Positions 20,900 through 31,576 are shown, counted from the first letter of the stretch. The stretch: 64,000 nucleotides of DNA from Stenotrophomonas nematodicola (GCF_009467805.1 NZ_WIAY01000002.1:186001-250000); one strand, 5' to 3'. Notes: a model not told the origin generated them from the sequence alone. Made by a program: numbers and translations.

Positions 20900-21658
20900 A
20901 TGGCCAACGACTTCCCCCACCGTCCGCCGCCGCCACTGCTGGACGATGCCTGTGCGCTGTTCCTGGACGTGGATGGCACCCTCATCGAGTTCGCCGATGA
21001 CCCCGACGCGGTGCAACTGCTGCCGGACATCCGCGAGGCCATCGGGCGCATCAGCGACCGCCTTGAAGGTGCGGTCGCGCTGATCAGCGGCCGGCCGCTG
21101 GATCAACTCGACCGGCTGTTCGCCCCGCTGCACCTGCCGGCGGCAGGCCTGCACGGTCACGAACTGCGCCACGGCGATGGCCGGGTGGACAGCACCGTGC
21201 CCGGCACCGATGCCGGCGAATGGCTGCACGCACTCCACCAGCAGGCGATGCGCTTTGCCCACGGCAAGCCCGGTGTTCTGGTCGAGGACAAGGGCCAGAG
21301 CCTCGCACTGCACTGGCGCGGTGCACCGCATGCCGCACCCGAGGTGCGTGCCTTTGCCGAGCGGCACATCCGCGGCCACACCGGCTACCGGCTGCAGCCG
21401 GGCGACCACGTCGTCGAATTCGTTCCCGAAGGCAGCGACAAGGGCCGCGCCCTGCGCCGGCTGATGCTCGCCCCGCCCTTCCGCGACCGGTTGCCGGTGT
21501 TCCTCGGCGACGATCTCACCGACGAGTACGGGTTCGGCGCCGCCAACGATCTGCACGGCTGGAGCGTGCTCGTGGGGGCACGCGAGCCCAGCGCGGCGGT
21601 GTTCGCGTTGCCGCATATCCGTGCCGTGCATGCCTGGTTGCGCGAGAACGCGTACTGA
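20900..21658 (+). CDS. otsB: Trehalose-6-phosphate phosphatase
   Basis: HAD-superfamily phosphatase (252 aa) that removes phosphate from trehalose-6-phosphate, the last step of trehalose synthesis. Motif I is FLDVDGTLIE with the nucleophile D23 and D25. HAD motif II is in the ALISGRPLDQLDRLF segment. The Mg-binding motif is FLGDDLTDEYGF near 213-224. The start at 20900 (MANDF) best fits the family N-terminus; ATG 20888 is an alternative. Neither has a convincing Shine-Dalgarno, and a strong hairpin lies directly upstream. First gene of an otsB-GH15-otsA cluster. Confidence 0.92.
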   Translation: MANDFPHRPPPPLLDDACALFLDVDGTLIEFADDPDAVQLLPDIREAIGRISDRLEGAVALISGRPLDQLDRLFAPLHLPAAGLHGHELRHGDGRVDSTVPGTDAGEWLHALHQQAMRFAHGKPGVLVEDKGQSLALHWRGAPHAAPEVRAFAERHIRGHTGYRLQPGDHVVEFVPEGSDKGRALRRLMLAPPFRDRLPVFLGDDLTDEYGFGAANDLHGWSVLVGAREPSAAVFALPHIRAVHAWLRENAY

Positions 21659-21712
21659 GCATCGCCACTGCCCCCGGCCCCCTGCGCCGGCTTGACCCGA
21701 GAGTTTCATGAC

Positions 21713-23499
21713 ATGAGTAGTGACACCGTCCCCACCCTGGACCTGGGCGTTGTTGGCAATGGCAGCTTCGGCGCGTTGATCGACAAACACGCCCGCGTGG
21801 TCTGGAGCTGCCTGCCCACCTTCGATGGCGACCCGACCTTCTGCGCCCTGCTCGAACCGAACCAGCAGACCGGCGGCGACTTCGGCATCGAGCTGGAAGA
21901 CCTGGTCGGCAGCGAACAGACCTATCTGACCAACACCGCCATCCTGCGCACCGTGCTTCACGACAAGCACGGCGGCGCCCTGGAGATCATCGACTTCGCG
22001 CCGCGCTGGCGCCAGAACGACCGCTTCTACCGGCCCGTCAGCCTGATCCGCCAGGTGCGGCCGCTGGCCGGCAATCCCCGCATTGTCGTGCGCGCGCGCC
22101 CGCTGGCCGACTGGGGTGCACGCGTACCCGACGCCACCTGGGGCAGCAACCACATCCGCTGGGTCCTGCCCGACCACATCCTGCGGCTCACCACTGATGT
22201 ACCGGTACGCTTCGTGCGCGACGGCCTGACGTTCACGCTCAACCACCCGGTGCACCTGGTGCTGGGCGTGGACGAGTCGCTGGACCGCTCCCTCAGCGGT
22301 TATGTGCAGGAAGCCTTCCAGCGTACCCGCGACTACTGGCGCGAATGGGTGCGCTACCTGTCCATTCCGCTGGAGTGGCAGGACGCGGTGATCCGCAGCG
22401 CGATCACACTCAAGCTGTGCCAGTACGAGGACAGTGGCGCGATCATCGCGGCAATGACCACGTCCATTCCGGAGGCGCCGGGCAGCATCCGCAACTGGGA
22501 CTACCGCTACTGCTGGCTGCGCGACGCCGCGTTCGTGGTGCGCGCGCTCAACCGCCTCGGCGCGACCCGGACGATGGAACAGTTCCTGGGCTACATCTTC
22601 AATCTGGCCACGGCTGATGGCAGCCTGCAGCCGCTTTACGGCATCGGCTTCGAGGCAAAGCTGGACGAGGACGAAGTGCCCTCGCTCTCCGGCTACCGCG
22701 GCATGGGCCCGGTCCGGCGCGGCAATCTGGCCTGGGTGCAGCGCCAGCACGATGTGTACGGCAGCGTGGTACTGGCCTCCACCCAGCTGTTCTTCGACCG
22801 CCGCCTGCAGGACCCGGGCGATGCACACACCTTCGCGCGCCTGGAACCGCTCGGCGAACAGGCCTTCGCGCTGCATGATGTGCCCGATGCCGGGTTGTGG
22901 GAGTTCCGCGGGCGCACCGAGGTGCACACCTATACCAGCGCGATGTGCTGGGCCGCGTGCGACCGGCTGTGCAAGATCGCGGTGCGGCTCAAGCTCGATG
23001 ACCGCGCGGCCTACTGGCGCGACCGCGCCGATACGATCCACGCGCGCATCATGGCCGAGGCGTGGAGCGAGGAACTGGGCCACTTCACCGACACCTACGG
23101 CGGCCACCGCCTGGACGCCTCGCTGCTGCTGCTGGCCGACATCGGGTTCATCGAGGCGCACGACGCACGCTTCGTGGCCACCGTCGAAGCGATCGGCCGC
23201 GACCTCAAGCACGGTGATGCACTGTACCGCTACGTGGCGCCGGACGACTTCGGCGAGCCGGAAACCAGCTTCACCATCTGCACCTTCTGGTACATCGATG
23301 CGCTGGCCGCGATTGGCCGCATGGACGAAGCGCGTGACATGTTCGAGATGCTGCTGTCCCGGCGCAACCACCTCGGCCTGCTGTCCGAGGATCTGGCCTT
23401 CGACAGCGGCGAAGCGTGGGGCAACTTCCCGCAGACGTACTCGCATGTCGGCCTGGTGACCGCCGCGATGCGTCTGTCGCGCAGCTGGCAGGAGGCGTC

Positions 23500-23503
<4 letters not shown>
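21713..23503 (+). CDS. Glycoside hydrolase family 15 protein (trehalase/glucoamylase-like)
   Basis: Predicted (alpha/alpha)6-barrel hydrolase, 596 aa. An N-terminal beta-sandwich (about 1-230, DLGVVGNGSFGALIDKHARVVWSCLPTFDGDPTFCALL) precedes the catalytic barrel with SIRNWDYRYCWLRDAAF near 260-276, the GH15 signature, and a C-terminal LSEDLAFDSGEAWGNFPQTYSHVGLV stretch holding the likely catalytic base. The ATG at 21713 is 54 bp after otsB; an earlier TTG in frame is not needed. The stop overlaps the otsA start (ATGA). Sitting between otsB and otsA it most likely cleaves trehalose or a related alpha-glucoside; a catalytic role in trehalose turnover is inference. No signal peptide is seen, so cytoplasmic. 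Confidence 0.9.
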
Positions 23504-24867
<1,364 letters not shown>

Positions 24868-24873
24868 CGCGCG

Positions 24874-24902
24874 GCGACGGCGCTGCGCATCGCCGTCGCT
24901 TT
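24874..24902 (+). terminator. Intrinsic terminator after otsA
   Basis: GCGACGGCG (24874-24882) pairs with CGCCGTCGC (24891-24899) around an 8-nt loop, followed by TTT. It starts 7 nt after the otsA stop codon. Confidence 0.65.
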
Positions 24903-25197
24903 CGGCCCGGCTTCTGCCCTGCAGATGTCTCTTTTCGCGCGCGTGAGGTGACGGCGCGTGCGGGTGTCGTCTTTGACACGTGCCGCCGGACAGACCGTGC
25001 TGTCCCAAGCCGCCAAAAGCGATAGGCGGCGCGAATGGATCTGCGCAAACGCAACTTTCTGCGGCAGTGGCTTGCGAATTTTCATTCGCCATTGACAGGG
25101 ACTAACGACATTCAGGCCCCCAGAGCCCCCCGACAAGGCGTGGGCCAGGCACGTGCGACGTGATGCGCACGGTCTTTTCAACTGGGGATTTGAAGAC
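24903..25197 (+). other. Long gene-free leader before the YidB-OmpA gene
   Basis: About 295 bp without a credible reading frame. It is less GC-rich than its surroundings near 25055-25095. A 6-bp GC inverted repeat GCCGCC/GGCGGC spans about 25009-25030 with a 10-nt AAAAGCGATA loop. I recognise no riboswitch, tRNA or SMAG element. It must hold the promoter of the gene at 25198. Confidence 0.4.
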
Positions 25198-26478
25198 ATG
25201 TCATCGCTTGACCGCTTGATCGAAGATGCCGCCTCCCGGCTTAATCTGGGCTACCGCGCGCGCAGCGTGGTAACGGTGTTGACCGCGTACATCGCCACCC
25301 GCGAAGACGGGTTGGCTGGACTGGGCGACCAGTTCGAGCGCGCCGGGGTGGGCGCGCTGTTCCACAGCTGGTGCCGCGGCGACGAGCAGCCGATCGTCGC
25401 CAGCCAGCTCGAGCGCGCCATCGGCCGCGAGGACCTGGCGCGCCTGGCCCGCCGCGCCGGCTTTCCACCCGGCATCTTCGCCGTCATCGTCGCCGAGTTG
25501 CTGCCGCCACTGGTGGATCTGCTGACCACCACCAACGGCGCGCCGGTGGCGCTGCGTGCCCGCCGCCTGGACGCGCATGCCGCCGGCGCGGCGGGCCAGG
25601 CCGTGCGGGGCGTGGCCGTGCGCAGCATCCTGGCCTGCCTGATCGGCGTGTCACTGATCCTGGCCACCAGCTGGCTGTACCTGGTCACCCGGGCGCCGCC
25701 GCAGGACACGTCCGCCACGCGGGTGGCGCCGGTGGCGGACGCGCGGTTGTCACTGGTGGTCGACGGCGACCACGTGCGGGTGGACGGACGGCTGCCGCGT
25801 GCCGCCGACCAGCGCCGGGTATGGAACGCGCTGGTACAGCGCTACGGGGAGGACAACGTACGCGGCCAACTGCAGGTGGATGGCGGAACGCGCCCACCGC
25901 GCTGGCAGGACCGGCTGATCGCCCACCTGCCCGCCCTGCTCGCCCCCGGCCTGCGGCTCGATCTGGAGGGCGAGCACATCCGCGTGGACAGCCGTGCGCT
26001 GACCGTGCAGGACCGGCTGGGTGTCACCCGGGTACTGCGTGATCACTTCGGTGCCTTCGACGTGCGCGGACTATGGACGCCGGGCATCGCCGCCCTGCAC
26101 GCGCTGCCGCCCGACGCCACGCCCGATGCGGTGGTGGTCGCGCTCAACCAGACCGTGGTGAAGTTCCAGCCCGAGGCGACGGCGCTCACCGGCGACTCCC
26201 TGGATACCCTGCACGCCACCGCGGCGGCGCTCCGCCAGCTGCCGGCCGGCACCCGGGTGGAGGTCGGCGTGCATACCGACAGTCACGGCGATGCCGCCGC
26301 CAGGCGCGCTCTGAGCCAGCAGCGGGCCGAGTCGCTGGTGCTGGCACTGCACCTGCTGGATGTGCCGATGGGGATGCTGGACGCAATGGGGCACGGTGCC
26401 GACGATCCGATCGCCGACAACCGCAGCGAGGCCGGCCGCGCACAGAACCGGCGCGTGGTCTACCGGCTGCTGCGCTGA
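25198..26478 (+). CDS. YidB-like (DUF937) protein with one membrane helix and C-terminal OmpA domain
   Basis: Chimeric protein of 426 aa. Residues about 1-112 look like the YidB/DUF937 family (GLGDQFERAGVGALFHSW ... ASQLERAIGREDLARLARRAGF ... LLPPLVDLLT). One transmembrane helix follows at about 142-164, then a middle region (185-290) of two similar beta-alpha units (LVVDGDHVRVDGRLP and LDLEGEHIRVDSRAL) reminiscent of BON-like repeats. An OmpA/MotB domain ends it (about 316-426: TVVKFQPEATAL, VEVGVHTDSHGD, LSQQRAESL, NRRVVYRLLR), which binds peptidoglycan in family members. The topology implies an inner-membrane anchor with a periplasmic wall-binding arm. The start at 25198 gives the YidB-like N-terminus. 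Monocistronic; precise role unknown. Confidence 0.78.
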   Translation: MSSLDRLIEDAASRLNLGYRARSVVTVLTAYIATREDGLAGLGDQFERAGVGALFHSWCRGDEQPIVASQLERAIGREDLARLARRAGFPPGIFAVIVAELLPPLVDLLTTTNGAPVALRARRLDAHAAGAAGQAVRGVAVRSILACLIGVSLILATSWLYLVTRAPPQDTSATRVAPVADARLSLVVDGDHVRVDGRLPRAADQRRVWNALVQRYGEDNVRGQLQVDGGTRPPRWQDRLIAHLPALLAPGLRLDLEGEHIRVDSRALTVQDRLGVTRVLRDHFGAFDVRGLWTPGIAALHALPPDATPDAVVVALNQTVVKFQPEATALTGDSLDTLHATAAALRQLPAGTRVEVGVHTDSHGDAAARRALSQQRAESLVLALHLLDVPMGMLDAMGHGADDPIADNRSEAGRAQNRRVVYRLLR

Positions 26479-26494
26479 GCGGCCGGCGCAGCGC

Positions 26495-26890
26495 TCACGC
26501 CAGGAAGCGCCGTGCCTGTTCCGCACTCGGCAGGAAACAGCTGTCGTGGCGGCCGAACCAGCGGTAGCGATTGCGTGCCAGCGCCCGGTAGGCGCGATCA
26601 CGCAGCCGGCGCGGGACCGCGCGCAGCACCACAGCCAGCCGCCACGGCCCGCCCAGCCCGACCAGCACCCGCACGATGGCATCGGTATCGGTCCAGGCGC
26701 GGCCGTCCTCCAGCAGCAGGAACGACAGCGGATCGTCCGGGTCCAGCCCATGCTGCCGCAGCAGGACGCGCCCGTGCGTGCCCTGCATCGCGGCGAAGCG
26801 GTAGCGCTCCTGCCGGTCGACTCGCAGCAGGAAGCGCACCCAGCGGCTGCACAGTGCGCAGACGCCGTCGAAGACGATTACCCCCGCCAT
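26495..26890 (-). CDS. DCC-family thiol-disulfide oxidoreductase-like protein (DUF393)
   Basis: Short protein of 131 aa with the DxxCxxC signature at its N-terminus (VFDGVCALCSRWVRFLL; D8, C11, C14) and a second conserved block (LLLEDGRAWTDTDAIVRVLVGLGG). The thioredoxin-like fold is inferred from the family, and activity is rarely proven. The start ATG at 26890 lies inside the end of pgeF (13-bp overlap), so the gene is the third cistron of an rluD-pgeF-DCC run. The longer open frame to 27049 overlaps pgeF and is not supported. Confidence 0.85.
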   Translation of the reverse strand: MAGVIVFDGVCALCSRWVRFLLRVDRQERYRFAAMQGTHGRVLLRQHGLDPDDPLSFLLLEDGRAWTDTDAIVRVLVGLGGPWRLAVVLRAVPRRLRDRAYRALARNRYRWFGRHDSCFLPSAEQARRFLA

Positions 26891-27654
26891 ACCAGCGTGG
26901 CCATGCGGCCAGTGCGACGATCGCGGCGATGCGAGAAGTAGTGCTCCGGCGCCGCGATGGTGCACCGGGTACCGCCGCTGATGGCGGCCGCATCCAACCC
27001 GGCTGCCTGCAGACGCTGACGGGCCAGCGCGTACAGATCCACCCGCCAATGACCCGGGCGGGTGGCCTGGAAGGCCGTGGCCGCGTCGGCCGTGTGCGCA
27101 AGGAAGGCAACCCTGACCTCCTCACCCACCTCGTAGTGCGCCGGACCGGCGGCCGGCCCCAGCCACGCCTGCAGCTGCGACGGCACCGTGCGCATGGCGG
27201 CCACCGTGGCTTCAAGCATGCCGTCGGCCAGGCCGCGCCAGCCGGCATGCGCCGCGCCGATCTCGCTGCCGTCGCGCGCGGCGAACACCACCGGCAGGCA
27301 ATCGGCGGTCAGGATGGCCAGGACCACGCCTGTGGCCGACGTCACCGCCGCATCGGCAGTGGGTTCGGCGTCGATCCCGGCCGCCCTCGGCGGCGCATCG
27401 AAACGCAGCACCGTGGTGCCATGCACCTGGCGCAGCCAATGCGGGGCCGAGGGCAGTACCAGGCCGGCCTGGAGCAGGTCGCGGTTGCGCTGCACCTGCG
27501 CCGGGTCGTCACCGTCGGCGGCGTACCGGTTGCCCATGTTGAACTGGTCGAACGGCGCCACCGATCCGCCTGCGCCGTAGCGCAGGGTGGTCAGCGCCTG
27601 CACGCCCGGCGGCGCGCGCCACTCGGCCGGCAGTACCGGAAGCGAGGCGTCCAT
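26878..27654 (-). CDS. pgeF: Peptidoglycan editing factor PgeF (YfiH, formerly laccase-domain protein)
   Basis: Cytoplasmic hydrolase (258 aa) that removes wrongly incorporated amino acids from UDP-MurNAc peptides, a role established for E. coli YfiH. The metal-site residues of the family are present: QVHGTTV near 76-82, TADCLPV near 115-121 and AAHAGWRG near 133-140. ATG 27654 overlaps the rluD stop as TGATG; the frame also opens one codon earlier with a TTG. Many bacteria pair this gene with rluD and bamD, as here. Confidence 0.93.
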   Translation of the reverse strand: MDASLPVLPAEWRAPPGVQALTTLRYGAGGSVAPFDQFNMGNRYAADGDDPAQVQRNRDLLQAGLVLPSAPHWLRQVHGTTVLRFDAPPRAAGIDAEPTADAAVTSATGVVLAILTADCLPVVFAARDGSEIGAAHAGWRGLADGMLEATVAAMRTVPSQLQAWLGPAAGPAHYEVGEEVRVAFLAHTADAATAFQATRPGHWRVDLYALARQRLQAAGLDAAAISGGTRCTIAAPEHYFSHRRDRRTGRMATLVWRG

Positions 27655-28643
27655 CAACGGCGCCCGCGCTCCAGTTCGGCGAAGTGCCTGCTGTCTTCGC
27701 GCAGCGCGTGCAGCAGCGCCAGCATGTCCGCCGGCGGCGGCGCGCTGTTGCGGATCGGCTCGCCGGTGACCGGGTGGGTGAACTCCAGCGTTTCGGCGTG
27801 GAGTGCCTGGCGCTTGAAGCCGCGCAGCGCGGCGACCAGCTCATCGCTGGCGCCCTTGGGCAGCTTCAGCGCGCCGCCATACAGCTGATCGCCGATGATC
27901 GGATGGCGCAGGTGCGCCATGTGCACGCGGATCTGATGGGTGCGGCCGGTTTCCAGGCGGCATTCCAGCGCGGTGTGCGCGCGGAAGCGCTCACGCAGGC
28001 GGTAATGGGTGATCGCGTCCTTGCCGTCCTCACGCACGGCCATGCGCACGCGGTCGCGCGGATGGCGGTCGATGGCGGCGGTAGCGGTGCCCCCGGAGAC
28101 CAGCGCGCCCACCACCACCGCCAGGTACTGGCGATGCACTTCGCGCGCGGACAACTGCGCCACCAGCGCGGTCTGCGCCTCCAGCGTGCGCGCGATGACC
28201 ATGACGCCACTGGTGTCCTTGTCCAGCCGGTGCACGATGCCTGCGCGCGGCAGGACCGCCAGCGACGGGTCACGGAACAGCAGGGCGTTGACCAGCGTGC
28301 CGGTGGGGTTGCCCGCACCGGGGTGGACCACCAGGCCGACCGGCTTGTTGATGACGAACACGTGCTCGTCCTCGTACAGGACCTCCAGCGGGATGTCCTC
28401 CGGCTCGGCATGGGTCTGGGTGTCGAGCACGACAAGCAGGCTGGCGACCTCGCCGCCGCGCACCGGGTCGCGCGGGCGGGCCGGCTCGCCGTCCAGCAGC
28501 AGATCGCCGGATTTGATCCACTCGGTCAGGCGCGAGCGGGAGTATTCAGGGAAAAGTTCGGCAACCACCGCATCGAAGCGGCGGCCGGCGGCGGTATCGG
28601 GCACGATGGCCTGACGGGGGTTTTCAGCTGGGGTATCGGACAT
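27654..28643 (-). CDS. rluD: 23S rRNA pseudouridine(1911/1915/1917) synthase
   Basis: RluA-family pseudouridine synthase (329 aa) acting on helix 69 of 23S rRNA. An N-terminal S4 RNA-binding domain (about 18-75, [32 protein letters not shown]) is followed by the catalytic domain with [12 protein letters not shown] (catalytic D141) and the family blocks [12 protein letters not shown] and [25 protein letters not shown]. The start at 28643 fits the family N-terminus better than the longer frame to 28685. It is divergent from bamD with a 113-bp shared promoter region, and translationally coupled to pgeF. Confidence 0.95.
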   Translation of the reverse strand: MSDTPAENPRQAIVPDTAAGRRFDAVVAELFPEYSRSRLTEWIKSGDLLLDGEPARPRDPVRGGEVASLLVVLDTQTHAEPEDIPLEVLYEDEHVFVINKPVGLVVHPGAGNPTGTLVNALLFRDPSLAVLPRAGIVHRLDKDTSGVMVIARTLEAQTALVAQLSAREVHRQYLAVVVGALVSGGTATAAIDRHPRDRVRMAVREDGKDAITHYRLRERFRAHTALECRLETGRTHQIRVHMAHLRHPIIGDQLYGGALKLPKGASDELVAALRGFKRQALHAETLEFTHPVTGEPIRNSAPPPADMLALLHALREDSRHFAELERGRR

Positions 28644-28756
28644 GGGAACCACGCGGGGAGACAATTTTGGGGTCCGGGCGACCACTTTCAGTCGCAGGAC
28701 AGGCCACTAGGCTATCATCGACCCTTCGTATTCCAGCCGCGTCCCGCCCTGACCCC

Positions 28757-29641
28757 ATGATCCGACGCTCCGTTCTGCTGTCCGCGCCCGTCCGCCTCGC
28801 CGCCCTGATGCTGGTGCTGCTCTTCGTCGCCACCGGCTGCCATCGCGGTACCAAGGGCAAGAACCCGGATGAAGGGCTGCCGGTCGAGCAGCTCTATGAC
28901 AAGAGCCACAAACTGATGGAGGGGGGCAACTGGAGCGGTGCCGAGGCCAGTTTCCGCCGTCTGGTGGCCCAGTACCCCTACGGCCCGTACACCGAGCAGG
29001 CGATGATCGAATCGGCCTACGCCCAGTACAAGGCCGGCAAGCACGATGACGCGGTGTCCAGCATCGACCGCTTCATCCGTACCTACCCGACCCACCGCAA
29101 CATCGCCTACCTGTACTACCTCCGCGGCCTGGCCAACGGCAACCGCGACACGGTGTTCCTGCGCCGGGTGTGGTCCCTGGACCCGAGCCGCCGCGACCTG
29201 TCCGCCCCGCGCCAGGCCTACGCCGACTTCACCATCGTGACTGAGCGCTACCCCAACAGCCGCTATGCCGCCGACGCCCGCCAGCGCATGATCGTGCTGC
29301 GCGACGTGTTCGCCCAGCACGAGCTGGACAACGCCCTGTACTACCTGCGCCGCCAGGCTTGGGTGTCGGCCGCCGGCCGCGCCAACTACCTGCTGGAAAC
29401 CTACCCGCAGAGCGCCTTCCAGTACGACGCCGTGGCCACCCTGGCCGAGGCGTACACGCACCTGGACAACAAGCCGCTGGCCGACGACGCCCGCCGGGTG
29501 CTCGAGCTGAACCAGCCCGACCACCCGTGGCTGCAGGGCAAGTGGCCGAAGTACCCGTGGATGGTGCGCAAGCTGAACCCGTTTGCCGGCGAGAAATCGG
29601 CCAGCACCGGTCAGCGCAACGCCACGATCAACCGCAAGTAA
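28757..29641 (+). CDS. bamD: Outer membrane assembly lipoprotein BamD
   Basis: Periplasm-facing outer-membrane lipoprotein (294 aa), an essential part of the BAM complex that inserts beta-barrel proteins. The ATG at 28757 gives a short lipoprotein leader with lipobox LLFVATGC (C28). TPR-type helices follow (GLPVEQLYDKSHKLMEGGNWSGAEASFRRLVAQYPYGPY; YAQYKAGKHDDAVSSIDRFIRTYPTH). The conserved YLRGLANGNRD block lies near 122. A -10-like TATCAT occurs 40 nt upstream, but no good -35 is seen. A strong bidirectional terminator follows. Confidence 0.96.
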   Translation: MIRRSVLLSAPVRLAALMLVLLFVATGCHRGTKGKNPDEGLPVEQLYDKSHKLMEGGNWSGAEASFRRLVAQYPYGPYTEQAMIESAYAQYKAGKHDDAVSSIDRFIRTYPTHRNIAYLYYLRGLANGNRDTVFLRRVWSLDPSRRDLSAPRQAYADFTIVTERYPNSRYAADARQRMIVLRDVFAQHELDNALYYLRRQAWVSAAGRANYLLETYPQSAFQYDAVATLAEAYTHLDNKPLADDARRVLELNQPDHPWLQGKWPKYPWMVRKLNPFAGEKSASTGQRNATINRK

Positions 29642-29660
29642 TCCCTGCGGTGACGAAGAA

Positions 29661-29688
29661 AAGGGCCCGGTTCGGGCCCTTTTTTTTG
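29661..29688. terminator. Bidirectional intrinsic terminator between bamD and nadE
   Basis: AAGGGCCCG and CGGGCCCTT form a 9-bp stem (29661-29669 / 29673-29681) with a short loop, followed by seven more T on the plus strand and preceded by an A-rich stretch that gives a U-rich tail on the minus strand. It serves both convergent genes. Confidence 0.92.
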
Positions 29689-29827
29689 GCTCCTCTCCAA
29701 GGGAGGGGACACGCCTCTGAGCCTGGGGCCGCAAGGCGTGTGTTTCCTGCCGAGGACCCTCGCCAGCGCCTGGCGTTCGTGTCCTCGCGGTTGGCCGCGG
29801 GGCCTGTGCCAGGCGCCGTCGCGGGTG

Positions 29828-31462
29828 TCAGCCCTTGTAGCCGTTGCTGATCGGGTAGCGGCGTTCGCGGCCGAAGGCGCGCCGCGACACCTTGGGACCG
29901 GGCGCGGCCTGGTGGCGCTTCCACTCGCTTGTGCGCACCAGGCGCAGCACGCGGTCCACCACCTCCGGCGCGTAGCCGGCCCCCACGATCTCCTCGCGCG
30001 ACTGTTCCTGGTCGACGTAGCGGTACAGGATGCCATCGAGCACATCGTAGGCGGGCAGCGAGTCCTGGTCGGTCTGGTTGGCCCGCAGTTCGGCGGATGG
30101 CGGCCGGGCAATCACCGCCGGCGGAATCACCGGCGCGCCCCCGACCGTGTTGCGCCACTTGGACAGGCCGAACACCTCGGTCTTGTACAGGTCCTTCAGC
30201 GGCGCGTAGCCACCGCACATGTCGCCGTAGATGGTGGCGTAGCCCACCGCGTATTCGCTCTTGTTGCCGGTGGTGAGCAGCAGCCCGCCGAACTTGTTGG
30301 ACAGCGCCATCAGGATCACGCCGCGGCTGCGCGACTGCAGGTTCTCCTCGGTGACATCGGCCGGCTGGCCCTCGAACATCGGGCCGAGCGCGCGCATCAG
30401 GCCCTCGAACACCGGTTCGATCGACACCGCTTCAAGCCTCACCCCCAGCGCGCGGCACTGCTCGGCCGCCAGATCGTTGGACATGTCGGCGGTGTAGCGC
30501 GACGGCAGCCGCACTGCGGTGACGTTGGCCGCGCCCAGCGCATCCACGGCCATCGCCAGCACCAGCGCCGAATCGATACCGCCGGACAGGCCCAGCCACA
30601 CCTTCTTGAAGCCGTTCTTGCGGCAGTAGTCCTGGATGCCCCGGGTGACCGCACGCCAGGCCAGCGCGTCCATGCTCTCGTCGCCATCGTCGATCCACTC
30701 GCGCGGCAGGAAGCGACGCGTCTGCGCGTCGTAGTCCACGACCAGCCACTGGTCGGTGAACGCCGCCGCTGCCGGGTGCACCGTGCCATCGCCATCGGCG
30801 ACCACCGAGGCGCCGTCGAACACCAGCGCATCCTGCCCCCCCACCACATTGAGGTAGGCGATCGCCGCACCGCTTTCACGGGTACGTGCGGCCAGCACGG
30901 CATCGCGCTCGGCATGCTTGCCGCGCTCGTACGGCGAGGCGTTGGGCACCACCACCAGTTGCGCGCCCTGGCGCACGGTATCGGCCAGCGGCTCGGCGAA
31001 CCACAGGTCCTCGCAGATCAGCAGGCCCACCGGCACGCCCTTGATCTCGAACACGCAGCTGCCGCCGTCCGGGTCGACATCGAAGTAGCGGCGCTCGTCG
31101 AACACCGCGTAGTTGGGCAGTTCGCGCTTGCGATAGGTGTGCAGGACCTGGCCATCGCGCAGCACGCTGGCCGCGTTGTAGACCACCGCACCGGCGGCCT
31201 GCGGCCAGCCAACCACGGCGGTGATGCCCTGGGTGGCCGCAGCGATGCGCTCCAGCGCCTGCTGGCAGTCGTACAGGAAACGCGGCCGCAGCAGCAGGTC
31301 CTCCGGCGGATAGCCGCTGATGGCCAGTTCCGGGAACACCACCAGTTCGGCGCCGTACTCGTCGCGCGCCTCGCCGATCATCGTGATGATGGTATCGGTG
31401 TTCTGCGCGACGGCACCTACCGGGAAGTCGAACTGGGCCAGGGCAATGCGAAGCGACGTCAT
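29828..31462 (-). CDS. nadE: Glutamine-hydrolysing NAD+ synthetase
   Basis: Two-domain enzyme (544 aa) making NAD+ from deamido-NAD with ammonia released from glutamine. The nitrilase-like glutaminase domain (about 1-250) has its triad in FPELAISGYPPEDLL (E), YRKRELPNY (K) and GLLICEDLW (C). The synthetase domain carries the PP-loop LSGGIDSALVLAMAVDAL (about 293-310), TGNKSEYAVGYATIYGD and the C-terminal SEWKRHQAAPGPKVS block. The start at 31462 (MTSLRIALAQFDFPVG) matches the family; the longer frame to 31537 crosses a SMAG element. It ends 140 bp from the bamD terminator. Confidence 0.95.
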   Translation of the reverse strand: MTSLRIALAQFDFPVGAVAQNTDTIITMIGEARDEYGAELVVFPELAISGYPPEDLLLRPRFLYDCQQALERIAAATQGITAVVGWPQAAGAVVYNAASVLRDGQVLHTYRKRELPNYAVFDERRYFDVDPDGGSCVFEIKGVPVGLLICEDLWFAEPLADTVRQGAQLVVVPNASPYERGKHAERDAVLAARTRESGAAIAYLNVVGGQDALVFDGASVVADGDGTVHPAAAAFTDQWLVVDYDAQTRRFLPREWIDDGDESMDALAWRAVTRGIQDYCRKNGFKKVWLGLSGGIDSALVLAMAVDALGAANVTAVRLPSRYTADMSNDLAAEQCRALGVRLEAVSIEPVFEGLMRALGPMFEGQPADVTEENLQSRSRGVILMALSNKFGGLLLTTGNKSEYAVGYATIYGDMCGGYAPLKDLYKTEVFGLSKWRNTVGGAPVIPPAVIARPPSAELRANQTDQDSLPAYDVLDGILYRYVDQEQSREEIVGAGYAPEVVDRVLRLVRTSEWKRHQAAPGPKVSRRAFGRERRYPISNGYKG

Positions 31463-31494
31463 GAGATACAGCCTGGTGGTTGCAATGCCCCATT

Positions 31495-31517
31495 GTAGTG
31501 CCGGCCGCTGGCCGGCA
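31495..31517 (+). repeat. SMAG-type REP element
   Basis: GTAG (31495-31498) is followed by an 8-bp stem TGCCGGCC, loop GCT, and GGCCGGCA. This is the layout of the Stenotrophomonas maltophilia GTAG (SMAG) repeats. It sits between the nadE start and the sucCD terminator, an intergenic spot typical of such elements. Confidence 0.85.
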
Positions 31518-31546
31518 GCCATGTGGACACGTGCCACGCCCCAACG

Positions 31547-31576
31547 CAGAAAGGCCGCCCGGAGGCGGCCTTTCTG
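31547..31576 (-). terminator. Intrinsic terminator of sucCD
   Basis: A 13-bp stem (31547-31559 / 31564-31576) with a CGGA loop. On the minus strand the distal arm reads through GGCCTTTCTG, giving a modest U-rich end. It begins 63 nt after the sucD stop. Confidence 0.8.

Noticed and set aside
20861..23446. An 861-codon frame antisense to otsB and the GH15 gene
   Set aside because: No motif, biased composition, fully covered by two recognised genes.
24903..25197. Cyclic-di-GMP riboswitch in the leader of the YidB-OmpA gene
   Set aside because: Some GCAAAC-like bases occur, but the paired helices and tetraloop receptor expected of the GEMM fold could not be built.
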